Below, piece after piece: positions 6,279 through 12,251 of a DNA stretch of 14,225 nt. A program made the position numbers and the translations under genes. Position 1 is the stretch's first letter. Each line of letters opens with the position of its first letter. Origin of the DNA: Candidatus Kerfeldbacteria bacterium (GTDB taxonomy: Bacteria; Patescibacteriota; Patescibacteriia; Veblenbacterales; UBA10138); contig JACRFM010000040.1 of the NCBI GenBank assembly GCA_016234305.1, forward strand, positions 1 through 14,225, given 5' to 3'. The notes under the pieces are model-generated. The model was given only the letters and a program-made list of their open reading frames with translations, was not told where the DNA came from and made no database searches.

Positions 6279-6695
6279 TTACTTAACTTCAACTTTAACA
6301 GTTTTAGGTTTAGCGCGCTCCTCTTTGGGAATAACCACTTTGAGCACGCCATTTTCATAAGTTGCCTTGGCTTTATCCCCATTAACCGCCGCCGGCAAGG
6401 CGACCGAGCGATGAAACGAACCATAACGCACCTCTTTACGATAATAATTCTTTTCATCCACCTCGCTTTTTTGCTCCGATTTGCCCTCAATCGTCAAAAC
6501 GTCGTTCTCAATGGAAAGATTGACTTTCGCCGGGTCGATGCCAGCGAGCGGCGCTTCCACCACCACTTCGTCCTTGGTTTGATAAATATCCAAGGCTGGC
6601 ACAAAACCCGAAACGTTCGGCCAGGAAGTGTCTTCAAAAAATTTATCAAGGTCGCCAAAATTTGGAAACATTGGCGTCCAGCGTACCAGTGACAT
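6279..6695 (-). CDS. Small heat shock protein, Hsp20 / alpha-crystallin family
   Basis: At 138 residues it has the usual bacterial Hsp20 layout: a short N-terminal arm (FGDLDKFFEDTSWP), an alpha-crystallin domain at about 33-125, the diagnostic ATYENGVLKVVIPK (111-124) and a short basic tail. Such proteins form oligomers that hold unfolded polypeptides for ATP-dependent chaperones such as DnaK. The ribosome site AAGGAGGTGA is a full-length match to the usual 16S rRNA 3' end, so translation should be strong. A 34-bp palindrome lies 80 bp upstream. The tail lacks an obvious I-x-I/V motif; it ends KTVKVEVK, whose VEV could substitute. Confidence 0.95.
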   Translation of the reverse strand: MSLVRWTPMFPNFGDLDKFFEDTSWPNVSGFVPALDIYQTKDEVVVEAPLAGIDPAKVNLSIENDVLTIEGKSEQKSEVDEKNYYRKEVRYGSFHRSVALPAAVNGDKAKATYENGVLKVVIPKEERAKPKTVKVEVK

Positions 6696-6774
6696 AAAAT
6701 CACCTCCTTTCTCAGAAAATTACAAATCCCTTGCAAATTAACTAACCAGATTGGCTGTCTATAACCACGCCTCG

Positions 6775-6808
6775 CCCATAGTGTCCGATGTCCATCGGAC
6801 ACTATGGG
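6775..6808. repeat. 34-bp palindrome (16-bp perfect arms) between hsp20 and the zinc-ribbon gene
   Basis: CCCATAGTGTCCGATG and its exact reverse complement are separated by TC. A T-run follows on the plus strand only after 14 bases, and none follows on the minus strand, so it is not a classical terminator for the operon. The CCGATG/CATCGG core resembles the GATGGCCATC palindromes elsewhere in the window. It may limit or process the transcript ahead of hsp20. Confidence 0.8.
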
Positions 6809-6860
6809 ATCACCCCTCCTTTTTTTCCTTAAAAAATAACTTTTAAGTTGTTAAAAACAA

Positions 6861-7007
6861 TTAAATCTGGTCCTCGTCAAGGCTGGCATCAGCTTCAGTT
6901 TCCTTATTTTCGCCAACTTCGTCGATGTGGATGAGGGCGACGTCGCATGAAGGGCAGCGACCGCGTGCCTCATCAGTATAACCGCACTCAGGACAAATGT
7001 AGTCCAT
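6861..7007 (-). CDS. 48-residue zinc-ribbon protein in the chaperone operon
   Basis: A short frame begins at the ATG at 7007 (MDYICPECGYTDEARGRCPS...) and ends at TAA, 6861-6863. Two knuckles, C5-P-E-C8 and C18-P-S-C21, are the ligand set of a rubredoxin-like or zinc-ribbon fold; the second half is strongly acidic (EDEVGENKETEADAS-like composition) and probably disordered. It starts 37 nt after grpE stops, on the same strand. No clear ribosome site is visible. The intact cysteine pairs, the clean start and stop and the operon position support a real gene. Metal binding is likely; whether it assists chaperones, RNA or transcription is unknown. Confidence 0.75.
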   Translation of the reverse strand: MDYICPECGYTDEARGRCPSCDVALIHIDEVGENKETEADASLDEDQI

Positions 7008-7044
7008 ATTTTTGTTTGTTAATAATCTTTTAATAATAAGTAAA

Positions 7045-7584
7045 TTATAAGGCCGTCTTAACGCGCGCGGCCTGCAGCACTTTATCGTGGTAAATAAAAC
7101 CGGTACGCACCTCTTCTACGATTACGCCGCTGTCATATTCAGAATTTTCCACCTCACCAACAGCTTCATGCAAGCGCGGGTCAAATTTTTCCCCAATTAC
7201 TTCCATCTCTTTAACACCATAATAAGCCAGAATTTGTTCCAGTTTTGATTGAATATGACGTATGCCTTCTATCCAAGCCGCACCGCGCTCAACCTCCGGT
7301 ACCGCCTTAAGAGCGTGTTTAAAATAATCCACCAGCGGCAACAACTCTTTCAATAATTCCTCATTGGCGTATTTTATCAAGTCTGAATATTTAGCTTCCT
7401 GTTCCCGCTTTAAATTAGCATAATCAGCTTTAGCCCGTTGCCAGCCGGCTAAATAGTCCTCAGCTTGCTTTTTAATTGCAGCCAGGTCGGCAATCACGCC
7501 GCCAGCCGCCACCGCTGAATCAACTGGCAGGTCCTCGTTAGTCGGTTCAGTTTGATTATTATTTAACAAAGAGTTGTCTGACAT
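7045..7584 (-). CDS. grpE: GrpE, nucleotide exchange factor for DnaK
   Basis: The 179-residue protein has an acidic, flexible N terminus (1-30), a long coiled-coil helix containing the conserved WQRAKADYANLKRE (48-61), and the C-terminal beta domain with GEKFDPRLHEAV (131-142), the GFIYHDKVLQAARV strand (162-175) and nearby glycine turns. GrpE releases ADP from DnaK and can act as a heat sensor through its long helices. It overlaps the end of hrcA by 26 bp, so the two genes are translationally linked. The ATG at 7584 lacks a strong ribosome site, in keeping with coupled translation. Confidence 0.97.
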   Translation of the reverse strand: MSDNSLLNNNQTEPTNEDLPVDSAVAAGGVIADLAAIKKQAEDYLAGWQRAKADYANLKREQEAKYSDLIKYANEELLKELLPLVDYFKHALKAVPEVERGAAWIEGIRHIQSKLEQILAYYGVKEMEVIGEKFDPRLHEAVGEVENSEYDSGVIVEEVRTGFIYHDKVLQAARVKTAL

Positions 7585-8248
7585 ATTTTAATCTGCCTAA
7601 ATTAGAATCATAGTCCATGCGCAAGGGTCCAAGTAAACCAATAATGGAATTGCCCTGGCCCAGAGATAAAGTAGTGAACAAAATAGCGCAACTGTCGCCC
7701 AAAGGATTAGCTTCACCAATTCTAATCTGCACCTCGCTGCTGCCAGTTTGATACAATTTCGCCATGCCTTCATCCAAGTGGTCAATCACCTGACCCATGG
7801 AACGCACCATGTCAAGATGGGCAAACTCCGGCTGACTGAATAAATTGGACAGTCCGGTATAATAAACATCATACGGAGAAAAACCAACTACCGCCGCCTG
7901 GGTGGAATAGTAAGCTAACTTTTTTGCCAGCGATTTACCCATAGCCTCAACATCAGCTCCCAATTTCTCAACCAAATTACTTAAAGTTTCTTTTTCAGAC
8001 TCCGCCGGCTCCTTCACTTTAAGAAAATTGTCAAGGTAATAACGATAGCCCTGCACCGTGGGCACACGGCCGGCGGACGTATAAGGCTGGTATAAATAAC
8101 CAAGTTCCTCCAGTTCAGCCATTTCGTGGCGAATAGTGGCGGAAGACAAACCAAAATTATGTTCCAAGGTTTTTGAACCAACTGGTTCAGCCTCTTGAAT
8201 ATAAAAACGTACGATTTCGGCCAATAAATCAGCTTGCCTTTCTTGCAT
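7559..8248 (-). CDS. hrcA: Heat-inducible transcription repressor HrcA (short form, 229 aa)
   Basis: HrcA binds CIRCE and represses chaperone operons, with activity tuned by chaperone availability in model species. The winged-helix N terminus is complete: GSKTLEHNFGLSSATIRHEM (24-43) and the wing QPYTSAGRVPTVQGYRYYLD (54-73). The C-terminal signature GLLGPLRMDYDS (204-215) is present too. At 229 residues it is about 110 shorter than the usual 340, and the missing part falls in the middle, where the dimerising insertion domain sits in characterised HrcA. The ATG at 8248 lies in the CATA repeat next to an inserted element, so the native leader and ribosome site have been displaced. Confidence 0.93.
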   Translation of the reverse strand: MQERQADLLAEIVRFYIQEAEPVGSKTLEHNFGLSSATIRHEMAELEELGYLYQPYTSAGRVPTVQGYRYYLDNFLKVKEPAESEKETLSNLVEKLGADVEAMGKSLAKKLAYYSTQAAVVGFSPYDVYYTGLSNLFSQPEFAHLDMVRSMGQVIDHLDEGMAKLYQTGSSEVQIRIGEANPLGDSCAILFTTLSLGQGNSIIGLLGPLRMDYDSNLGRLKYVRQLFVK

Positions 8249-8249
8249 A

Positions 8250-8394
8250 CCCAGTATATCAACTTGGCTATACCACCCTTACGCACGAAGCGTGGATAGA
8301 CAAGAAGAATAAATAATTAAATGACTTTAGTTTAAACATATAATCATGGCGTGCAAGTGGTAAAGGTGAGCACTAACCAAGTTGTATTACTGGG
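8250..8394. mobile_element. CCCAGTA-ended element A (MITE-like, 145 bp)
   Basis: The ends are inverted: left CCCAGTATATCAACTTGGCT, right (reverse complement) CCCAGTAATACAACTTGGTT. The interior is AT-rich with no gene, and parts of it (AGCGTG, AATTAAAT) align with element B. It is flanked by CATA at 8246-8249 and 8395-8398. It lies between hrcA and element C. No transposase is present, so it would be non-autonomous; a structured RNA role is an alternative, since the ends can form a long stem. Confidence 0.7.
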
Positions 8395-8398
8395 CATA

Positions 8399-8655
8399 CC
8401 CAGTAACAATAACTTCACTAGGCACCTAAATACGAGCCGAGTGAAAGAGAAATTAAATTATCTGAAATTGAAATCATAGTTTTACAAATGGACATTAAGG
8501 CTAGGTGCACAGGGCGAGCCCTGGGCACCAAGAATAGTCAAAATATTCGGATTGTTGGTCGCTCGCTGCCGACGAGGAGTATACCGCCGGAGCGATGCCA
8601 TAGTACCGTGCTTGCTTGCGGTGCTGGGCGAGTATAGTAAAGTTTTGTTATTGGG
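8399..8655. mobile_element. CCCAGTA-ended element C (257 bp)
   Basis: Left end CCCAGTAACAATAACTTCAC and right end (reverse complement) CCCAATAACAAAACTTTACT are inverted relatives of the element A and B termini. CATA flanks both sides (8395-8398, 8656-8659). The interior differs from A and B, is more GC-rich and holds a strong hairpin (8504-8529). A 58-codon minus-strand frame starting at the flanking ATG (8658) runs to 8482 but looks like translated element sequence rather than a protein. Confidence 0.65.
8504..8529. other. Strong hairpin inside element C
   Basis: GGTGCACAGGGC, a GA loop and GCCCTGGGCACC form a 12-bp stem with one mismatch. No T-run follows, so it is not a simple terminator. 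On the hrcA operon transcript it would lie in the leader and could slow transcription or shape the RNA. Confidence 0.65.
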
Positions 8656-8673
8656 CATAGATTGTTCTTTCAA

Positions 8674-8700
8674 TTAGCACTCTATAGCAGAGAGTGCTAA
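8674..8700. promoter_or_regulatory. CIRCE operator (HrcA binding site)
   Basis: TTAGCACTC-N9-GAGTGCTAA is an exact match to the CIRCE consensus, and the palindrome extends two more bases on each side (AATTAGC...GCTAATT). It lies immediately downstream of the -10 box of the hrcA promoter on the minus strand, where a bound repressor would block transcription. Confidence 0.97.
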
Positions 8701-8705
8701 TTAGT

Positions 8706-8733
8706 ATTATAAAGATACATAAAAACCTGTCAA
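8706..8733 (-). promoter_or_regulatory. Promoter of the hrcA-grpE heat-shock operon
   Basis: Exact consensus hexamers TTGACA (8728-8733) and TATAAT (8706-8711) are 16 bp apart on the minus strand. The predicted start, near 8698, lies inside CIRCE. The leader to the present hrcA ATG would be about 450 nt because elements A and C intervene. Confidence 0.85.
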
Positions 8734-8854
8734 GAGGGTATAAAAACAGCTAAAATTAGCCAAAATTATTTAAATATATATCTTAGGCTATGATAACCAG
8801 ACTCACAAATGTTCTATGATTAAACAGAAGCAGGGGTGTTTCCTATGCCCTTGG
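8734..8854. other. AT-rich spacer between the exporter operon and the hrcA promoter
   Basis: No gene is present. It follows the last permease gene on the minus strand. Short motifs (TATATC, GGCTAT, AACCA, GATTAAACA at about 8776-8828) appear in the same order as in elements A and B, so it may hold a decayed element copy. No convincing terminator for the permease operon was found. Confidence 0.35.
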
Positions 8855-10108
8855 TTACTCTTTGCTTAAGGCTTCTATCGGGTCCAGGTCAGCCGCCCGA
8901 CGCGCCGGGTAAAGACCAAAAATTAAACCACAGGCCACGGAAAAACCAGTTGCTAGTACTATGGAGTAGACCGGCACCAGAAAAGCCCAGGCAAAGCCGA
9001 ACAATTTAGCGGCCACGGCAATACCATAAGACACGGCTGCACCTAAAATTATACCAGTCAGACCGCCCATAAAGGTCACCATCACGGCCTCAGCCAAAAA
9101 CTGACTTAAAATCTGCTGGCGCGTAGCGCCCACGGCTTTGCGCAAACCAATTTCAAAAGTTCGCTCCAAGACAGACACGTACATAATATTCATAATACCC
9201 ACTCCGCCCACTACCAAAGATATGCCGGCCAGTAAAATTAAGAGGATGGTAAAACCGCCAATGATAGTATCTAAAATTTTTATAAACTCATCCATGGTCT
9301 GCACGGCAAAATCATCTTTATCGGGATTGTCTAAATCTATGTAATGGCGTTGCCGCATTAAAGCCTCCACGTCAGCCACCGTAGTTTTAAGTTTAGTCTC
9401 ATCACCATACTGACTGACAACTGAAGTAATATAGTCTATGCCGAGTATTTGCTTTTGCAGAGTTTGCACCGGTACAAAGGCAAAGACGTCATAATTTATA
9501 AACATAGTCGTACCCCGCGGCGCGGCCACGCCAATAACCTTAAACTCGCGTTGTTTAATTTTTATTGATTGGCCAATTGAGTCGGCTTCGCCAAATAAAT
9601 CCCTGGCCGCTTCACTGCCTAAAATTACCACCCGCGCTTGCGAATCATCCTCGGCTTCGGTAAAAAAACGGCCGCTGCCAATTTTGCCAGTATCTATATC
9701 CAGATAAGTGGCCGAAGTACCCAAAATATTAATAGTTTTTTTAGCCGTGGGCGAGACGGCCACCGCCTGACCCATTTGAAAAGCGTAACTGGTAACAATG
9801 TTAGGCAGCTTATTTATGGCCTTCATGTCGTCCAGTTTCAGAGTTGTCACAACCGTACCCAGTGATTGCGCCTGGGCGTTTTCGCTGGAATTTTTACCGG
9901 TTGAAGGAACCTTAACTTCAGTATTAATAATATTACTGCCATAACTCGCAAACTGACCGATAATAAAACCCTTAACGCCCTGGGCCGCGGAAATTACGAT
10001 AATAACCGAAGCAATGCTAATTACAATTCCAAGGCCTGTCAGCATGGTGCGCGTCAGGTTTCGGCGGAAAGAATTAAACGATAGCTTTATGTAATCTTTT
10101 ACATTCAT
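8855..10108 (-). CDS. MacB/FtsX-type ABC transporter permease (second of two, 417 aa)
   Basis: The topology is that of MacB-like permeases: one N-terminal membrane helix (about 20-42), a large extracytoplasmic domain (about 50-275) and three C-terminal helices in the FtsX domain (about 284-310, 340-372 and 378-400). Family signatures are GGVGIMNIM, EIGLRKAVGATR and YPARRAADLDPIEAL at the C terminus. The start is the ATG at 10108 (MNVKDYIKLSF); an upstream TTG lies within inserted element B and is rejected. It is a paralogue of the preceding permease and probably pairs with it and the single ATPase. The ribosome site is missing, probably displaced by element B. Confidence 0.93.
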   Translation of the reverse strand: MNVKDYIKLSFNSFRRNLTRTMLTGLGIVISIASVIIVISAAQGVKGFIIGQFASYGSNIINTEVKVPSTGKNSSENAQAQSLGTVVTTLKLDDMKAINKLPNIVTSYAFQMGQAVAVSPTAKKTINILGTSATYLDIDTGKIGSGRFFTEAEDDSQARVVILGSEAARDLFGEADSIGQSIKIKQREFKVIGVAAPRGTTMFINYDVFAFVPVQTLQKQILGIDYITSVVSQYGDETKLKTTVADVEALMRQRHYIDLDNPDKDDFAVQTMDEFIKILDTIIGGFTILLILLAGISLVVGGVGIMNIMYVSVLERTFEIGLRKAVGATRQQILSQFLAEAVMVTFMGGLTGIILGAAVSYGIAVAAKLFGFAWAFLVPVYSIVLATGFSVACGLIFGLYPARRAADLDPIEALSKE

Positions 10109-10113
10109 GGCAG

Positions 10114-10252
10114 CCCAGTAATACAACTTTGCTCAACCACCTTAAGCTAGAGCGTGATTAAACAAAAGTAAGTGATTAAATAATTTTATGTACAACATAA
10201 TTTTATAATATAAGGTGGTTGCGGCAAGCGTTAGCAAAGTAGTATTACTGGG
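10114..10252. mobile_element. CCCAGTA-ended element B (MITE-like, 139 bp)
   Basis: Left end CCCAGTAATACAACTTTGCT and right end (reverse complement) CCCAGTAATACTACTTTGCT match at 19 of 20 positions, and a second matching block (CAACCACCTTA) lies further in on each side. It fills the gap between the two permease genes, beginning two bases after the stop of the first and ending five bases before the ATG of the second. No flanking duplication is visible. No gene is inside. Confidence 0.72.
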
Positions 10253-10254
10253 TA

Positions 10255-11499
10255 TTATTCGTATCTTAGAGCCTCGATGGGGTCTAGCTTAGCCGCCCGG
10301 CGCGCCGGATAATAGCCAAAAATCAAGCCAATAAAAGTGCCCACCGCTACTGCCACTATCACCGACGCAGGCGAAACAATAAAAGCCCAATCATATTCCA
10401 AATACTTGACCACTATGGATATAAACCAAGAAATAATAGCTCCGCCCACAATACCTATTACTGAACCCAAAATGGTAATCATAATAGTTTCCAATAAAAA
10501 CTGCTTAAGCACGTGAGCGCTGGTCGCGCCGACAGCTTTACGCAAACCAATTTCCCGGTAACGTTCTGTCACCGCCACTAACATAATATTCATAATGCCA
10601 ATACCGCCGACCAGCAACGAAATAGCGGCAATAGCCGCCAAAAAGAAACTAAAAGCCGAAGTAATGGTCTTTAACATATCAATCGCCTGGGCCGCCGCCC
10701 GCACGGAAAAATCATCATCCGCCGTACTGTCAATTTTGTGTTGTGCCCTGAGCAGCTGCTTAACGCCGTCAATCGCCGAATCAACAAAAATAGCATTGTC
10801 CACTTTAGCCCGAATTAAGGACAAATGACGCCAGCCCAGCATTACCTTTTGCGCGGTTAAAAGCGGCATTAAAACCATTTTATCCTGATTGGCAAAAGCT
10901 ACTGTGCCGCGCGGTTCTAGCACTCCCACGACTTTAAAATTCTCACGTTTAATTTTTATGGTTTTGCCCATCGGATTGTCACTGTCAAAAAATTCCTTGG
11001 CGATCTCACTCCCTAAGACCGCCACCCGCGCCAAACCATCGTCATCCGCCGGTGTAAAAAAACCACCCTGCGCTAAAGTAACATTTTCCACCTGCGGATA
11101 GGTAGCCGATACTCCCATAAATGAACCACCCTCCACCACCCTGTCTTCATACACCATTTTAGCTTGCCCTTGGGCATAACCAGCCACTGCTTTTAAATGC
11201 AAACTGCCGGCGCTGTCTTGCAGCGCCTTAATATCATCATTAATCAAAGTCTTAACCTGAATACCAAACACGCTGGCCGGCGGCCCTTTGGCATCCGAGG
11301 CGCCCGGCAACACGCCGATCAAATCGCTGCCGATTTTATTTACCTGAGACAATACCAAAACTTGAGCGCCCGCGCCTACCGACATAATGAGCACCACCGA
11401 GCCAATGCCAATTATCAAACCCAGCATGGTCAAAAAAGACCGCAAGGGATTGGCTCGCAAATTCTTTAACGACAGTTGAAAGATAGAAACGAAATTCAT
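10255..11499 (-). CDS. MacB/FtsX-type ABC transporter permease (first of two, 414 aa)
   Basis: It has an N-terminal helix (about 20-44, SFLTMLGLIIGIGSVVLIMS), a periplasmic-type MacB core domain (about 48-275) and three C-terminal FtsX-domain helices (about 281-308, 334-366 and 376-397). GGIGIMNIM, EIGLRKAVGATS and YPARRAAKLDPIEAL are shared with the downstream paralogue. In the family, such permeases couple ATP hydrolysis in the cytoplasm to movement of the extracytoplasmic domain, exporting peptides, lipids or drugs; the substrate here is unknown. It starts 25 nt after the ATPase stops. Only a weak ribosome site (CAGG) is visible. Confidence 0.94.
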   Translation of the reverse strand: MNFVSIFQLSLKNLRANPLRSFLTMLGLIIGIGSVVLIMSVGAGAQVLVLSQVNKIGSDLIGVLPGASDAKGPPASVFGIQVKTLINDDIKALQDSAGSLHLKAVAGYAQGQAKMVYEDRVVEGGSFMGVSATYPQVENVTLAQGGFFTPADDDGLARVAVLGSEIAKEFFDSDNPMGKTIKIKRENFKVVGVLEPRGTVAFANQDKMVLMPLLTAQKVMLGWRHLSLIRAKVDNAIFVDSAIDGVKQLLRAQHKIDSTADDDFSVRAAAQAIDMLKTITSAFSFFLAAIAAISLLVGGIGIMNIMLVAVTERYREIGLRKAVGATSAHVLKQFLLETIMITILGSVIGIVGGAIISWFISIVVKYLEYDWAFIVSPASVIVAVAVGTFIGLIFGYYPARRAAKLDPIEALRYE

Positions 11500-11524
11500 G
11501 CCAATATACCTGAGCTTAATAATA

Positions 11525-12250
11525 TTATTTCAATTCTCCGGTTAAAGCCTTTTGTCGTCTGGCTTCAGCCACGTTTTCGTCGCCTGTCAATAAGCCGTCT
11601 TTAATCCGCAAGATACGCCTAGCATGTTCGGCCGTGGCGGTTTCATGCGTAACTAAAATAATAGTGTGCCCTTGCTTATTTAAACCATCTAAAATATTCA
11701 TAATCTGCTCACCGGACTTTGAATCTAAATTACCAGTTGGTTCATCGGCAAAGAGCAATGACGGCTGATTAACCAAGGCTCGGGCTATGGCTACCCGTTG
11801 TTTTTCTCCGCCCGACAGCTGATTGGATAAAAAACCGCTGCGATGTTCAAGGCCCACAGCTGCTATGGCTTGCCTAGCCCGCGCCTGTCGCTCGTCTTCA
11901 GTCAAATCCACATAAAGCAGAGGCAGCTTAACATTATCCAAAACCGTAGTTTTGGGCAGTAGATTAAACTGTTGAAACACAAAACCGACTTTAGTTGAAC
12001 GCATATTAGCGAGTTCTGTTTCACTTAAACCGCTCACGTCTTGCCCGTTAAAAAAATAAGCACCATCTGTCAAATGGTCTAAAAAACCCAAAATGTGCAT
12101 TAAAGTTGATTTACCGCTGCCCGACGGACCCATAATGGAGACGAATTCGCCGGCCTTAATCACAAAAGATAAACCGTGCAAAACCGACGTAACCACACCA
12201 TCATTAATATAGTCCTTTTTCAAATCAACCGTTTTAATTAATTCCGGCAT
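11525..12250 (-). CDS. MacB-family ABC transporter ATP-binding protein (241 aa)
   Basis: All ABC ATPase motifs are present: Walker A GPSGSGKS (41-48), Q-loop FQQ (92-94), signature LSGGEKQR (145-152), Walker B LLFADEPTGNLD (165-176) and H-loop H202. The 'FADEPTGNLDSKSG' form is typical of the LolD/MacB/FtsE group. The ATG at 12250 is preferred over a GTG 15 nt upstream; it follows the adaptor stop by one base (TAATATG), so translation is coupled. A weak AAGGGTG lies 15 nt upstream. It powers the two permeases encoded next. Confidence 0.95.
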   Translation of the reverse strand: MPELIKTVDLKKDYINDGVVTSVLHGLSFVIKAGEFVSIMGPSGSGKSTLMHILGFLDHLTDGAYFFNGQDVSGLSETELANMRSTKVGFVFQQFNLLPKTTVLDNVKLPLLYVDLTEDERQARARQAIAAVGLEHRSGFLSNQLSGGEKQRVAIARALVNQPSLLFADEPTGNLDSKSGEQIMNILDGLNKQGHTIILVTHETATAEHARRILRIKDGLLTGDENVAEARRQKALTGELK

Positions 12251-12251
12251 A

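Noticed and set aside
6137..6490. A minus-strand 117-codon frame overlapping hsp20
   Set aside because: It is an out-of-frame shadow of the alpha-crystallin domain and reads into the structured non-coding stretch.
8482..8673. A 63-codon minus-strand frame between CIRCE and hrcA as the first gene of the operon
   Set aside because: It lies wholly in element C and its flank, begins at a TTG or at the duplicated ATG, and has an arginine/serine/proline-rich composition with no domain. It is more likely translated repeat.
8674..8700. The inverted repeat at 8674-8700 as a terminator of the permease operon
   Set aside because: It matches the CIRCE consensus at every arm position and follows a perfect promoter on the minus strand; no T-run follows.
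10109..10126. An N-terminal extension of the second permease starting at TTG
   Set aside because: The extra six residues are read from element B; the family start is MNVKDYI at 10108.
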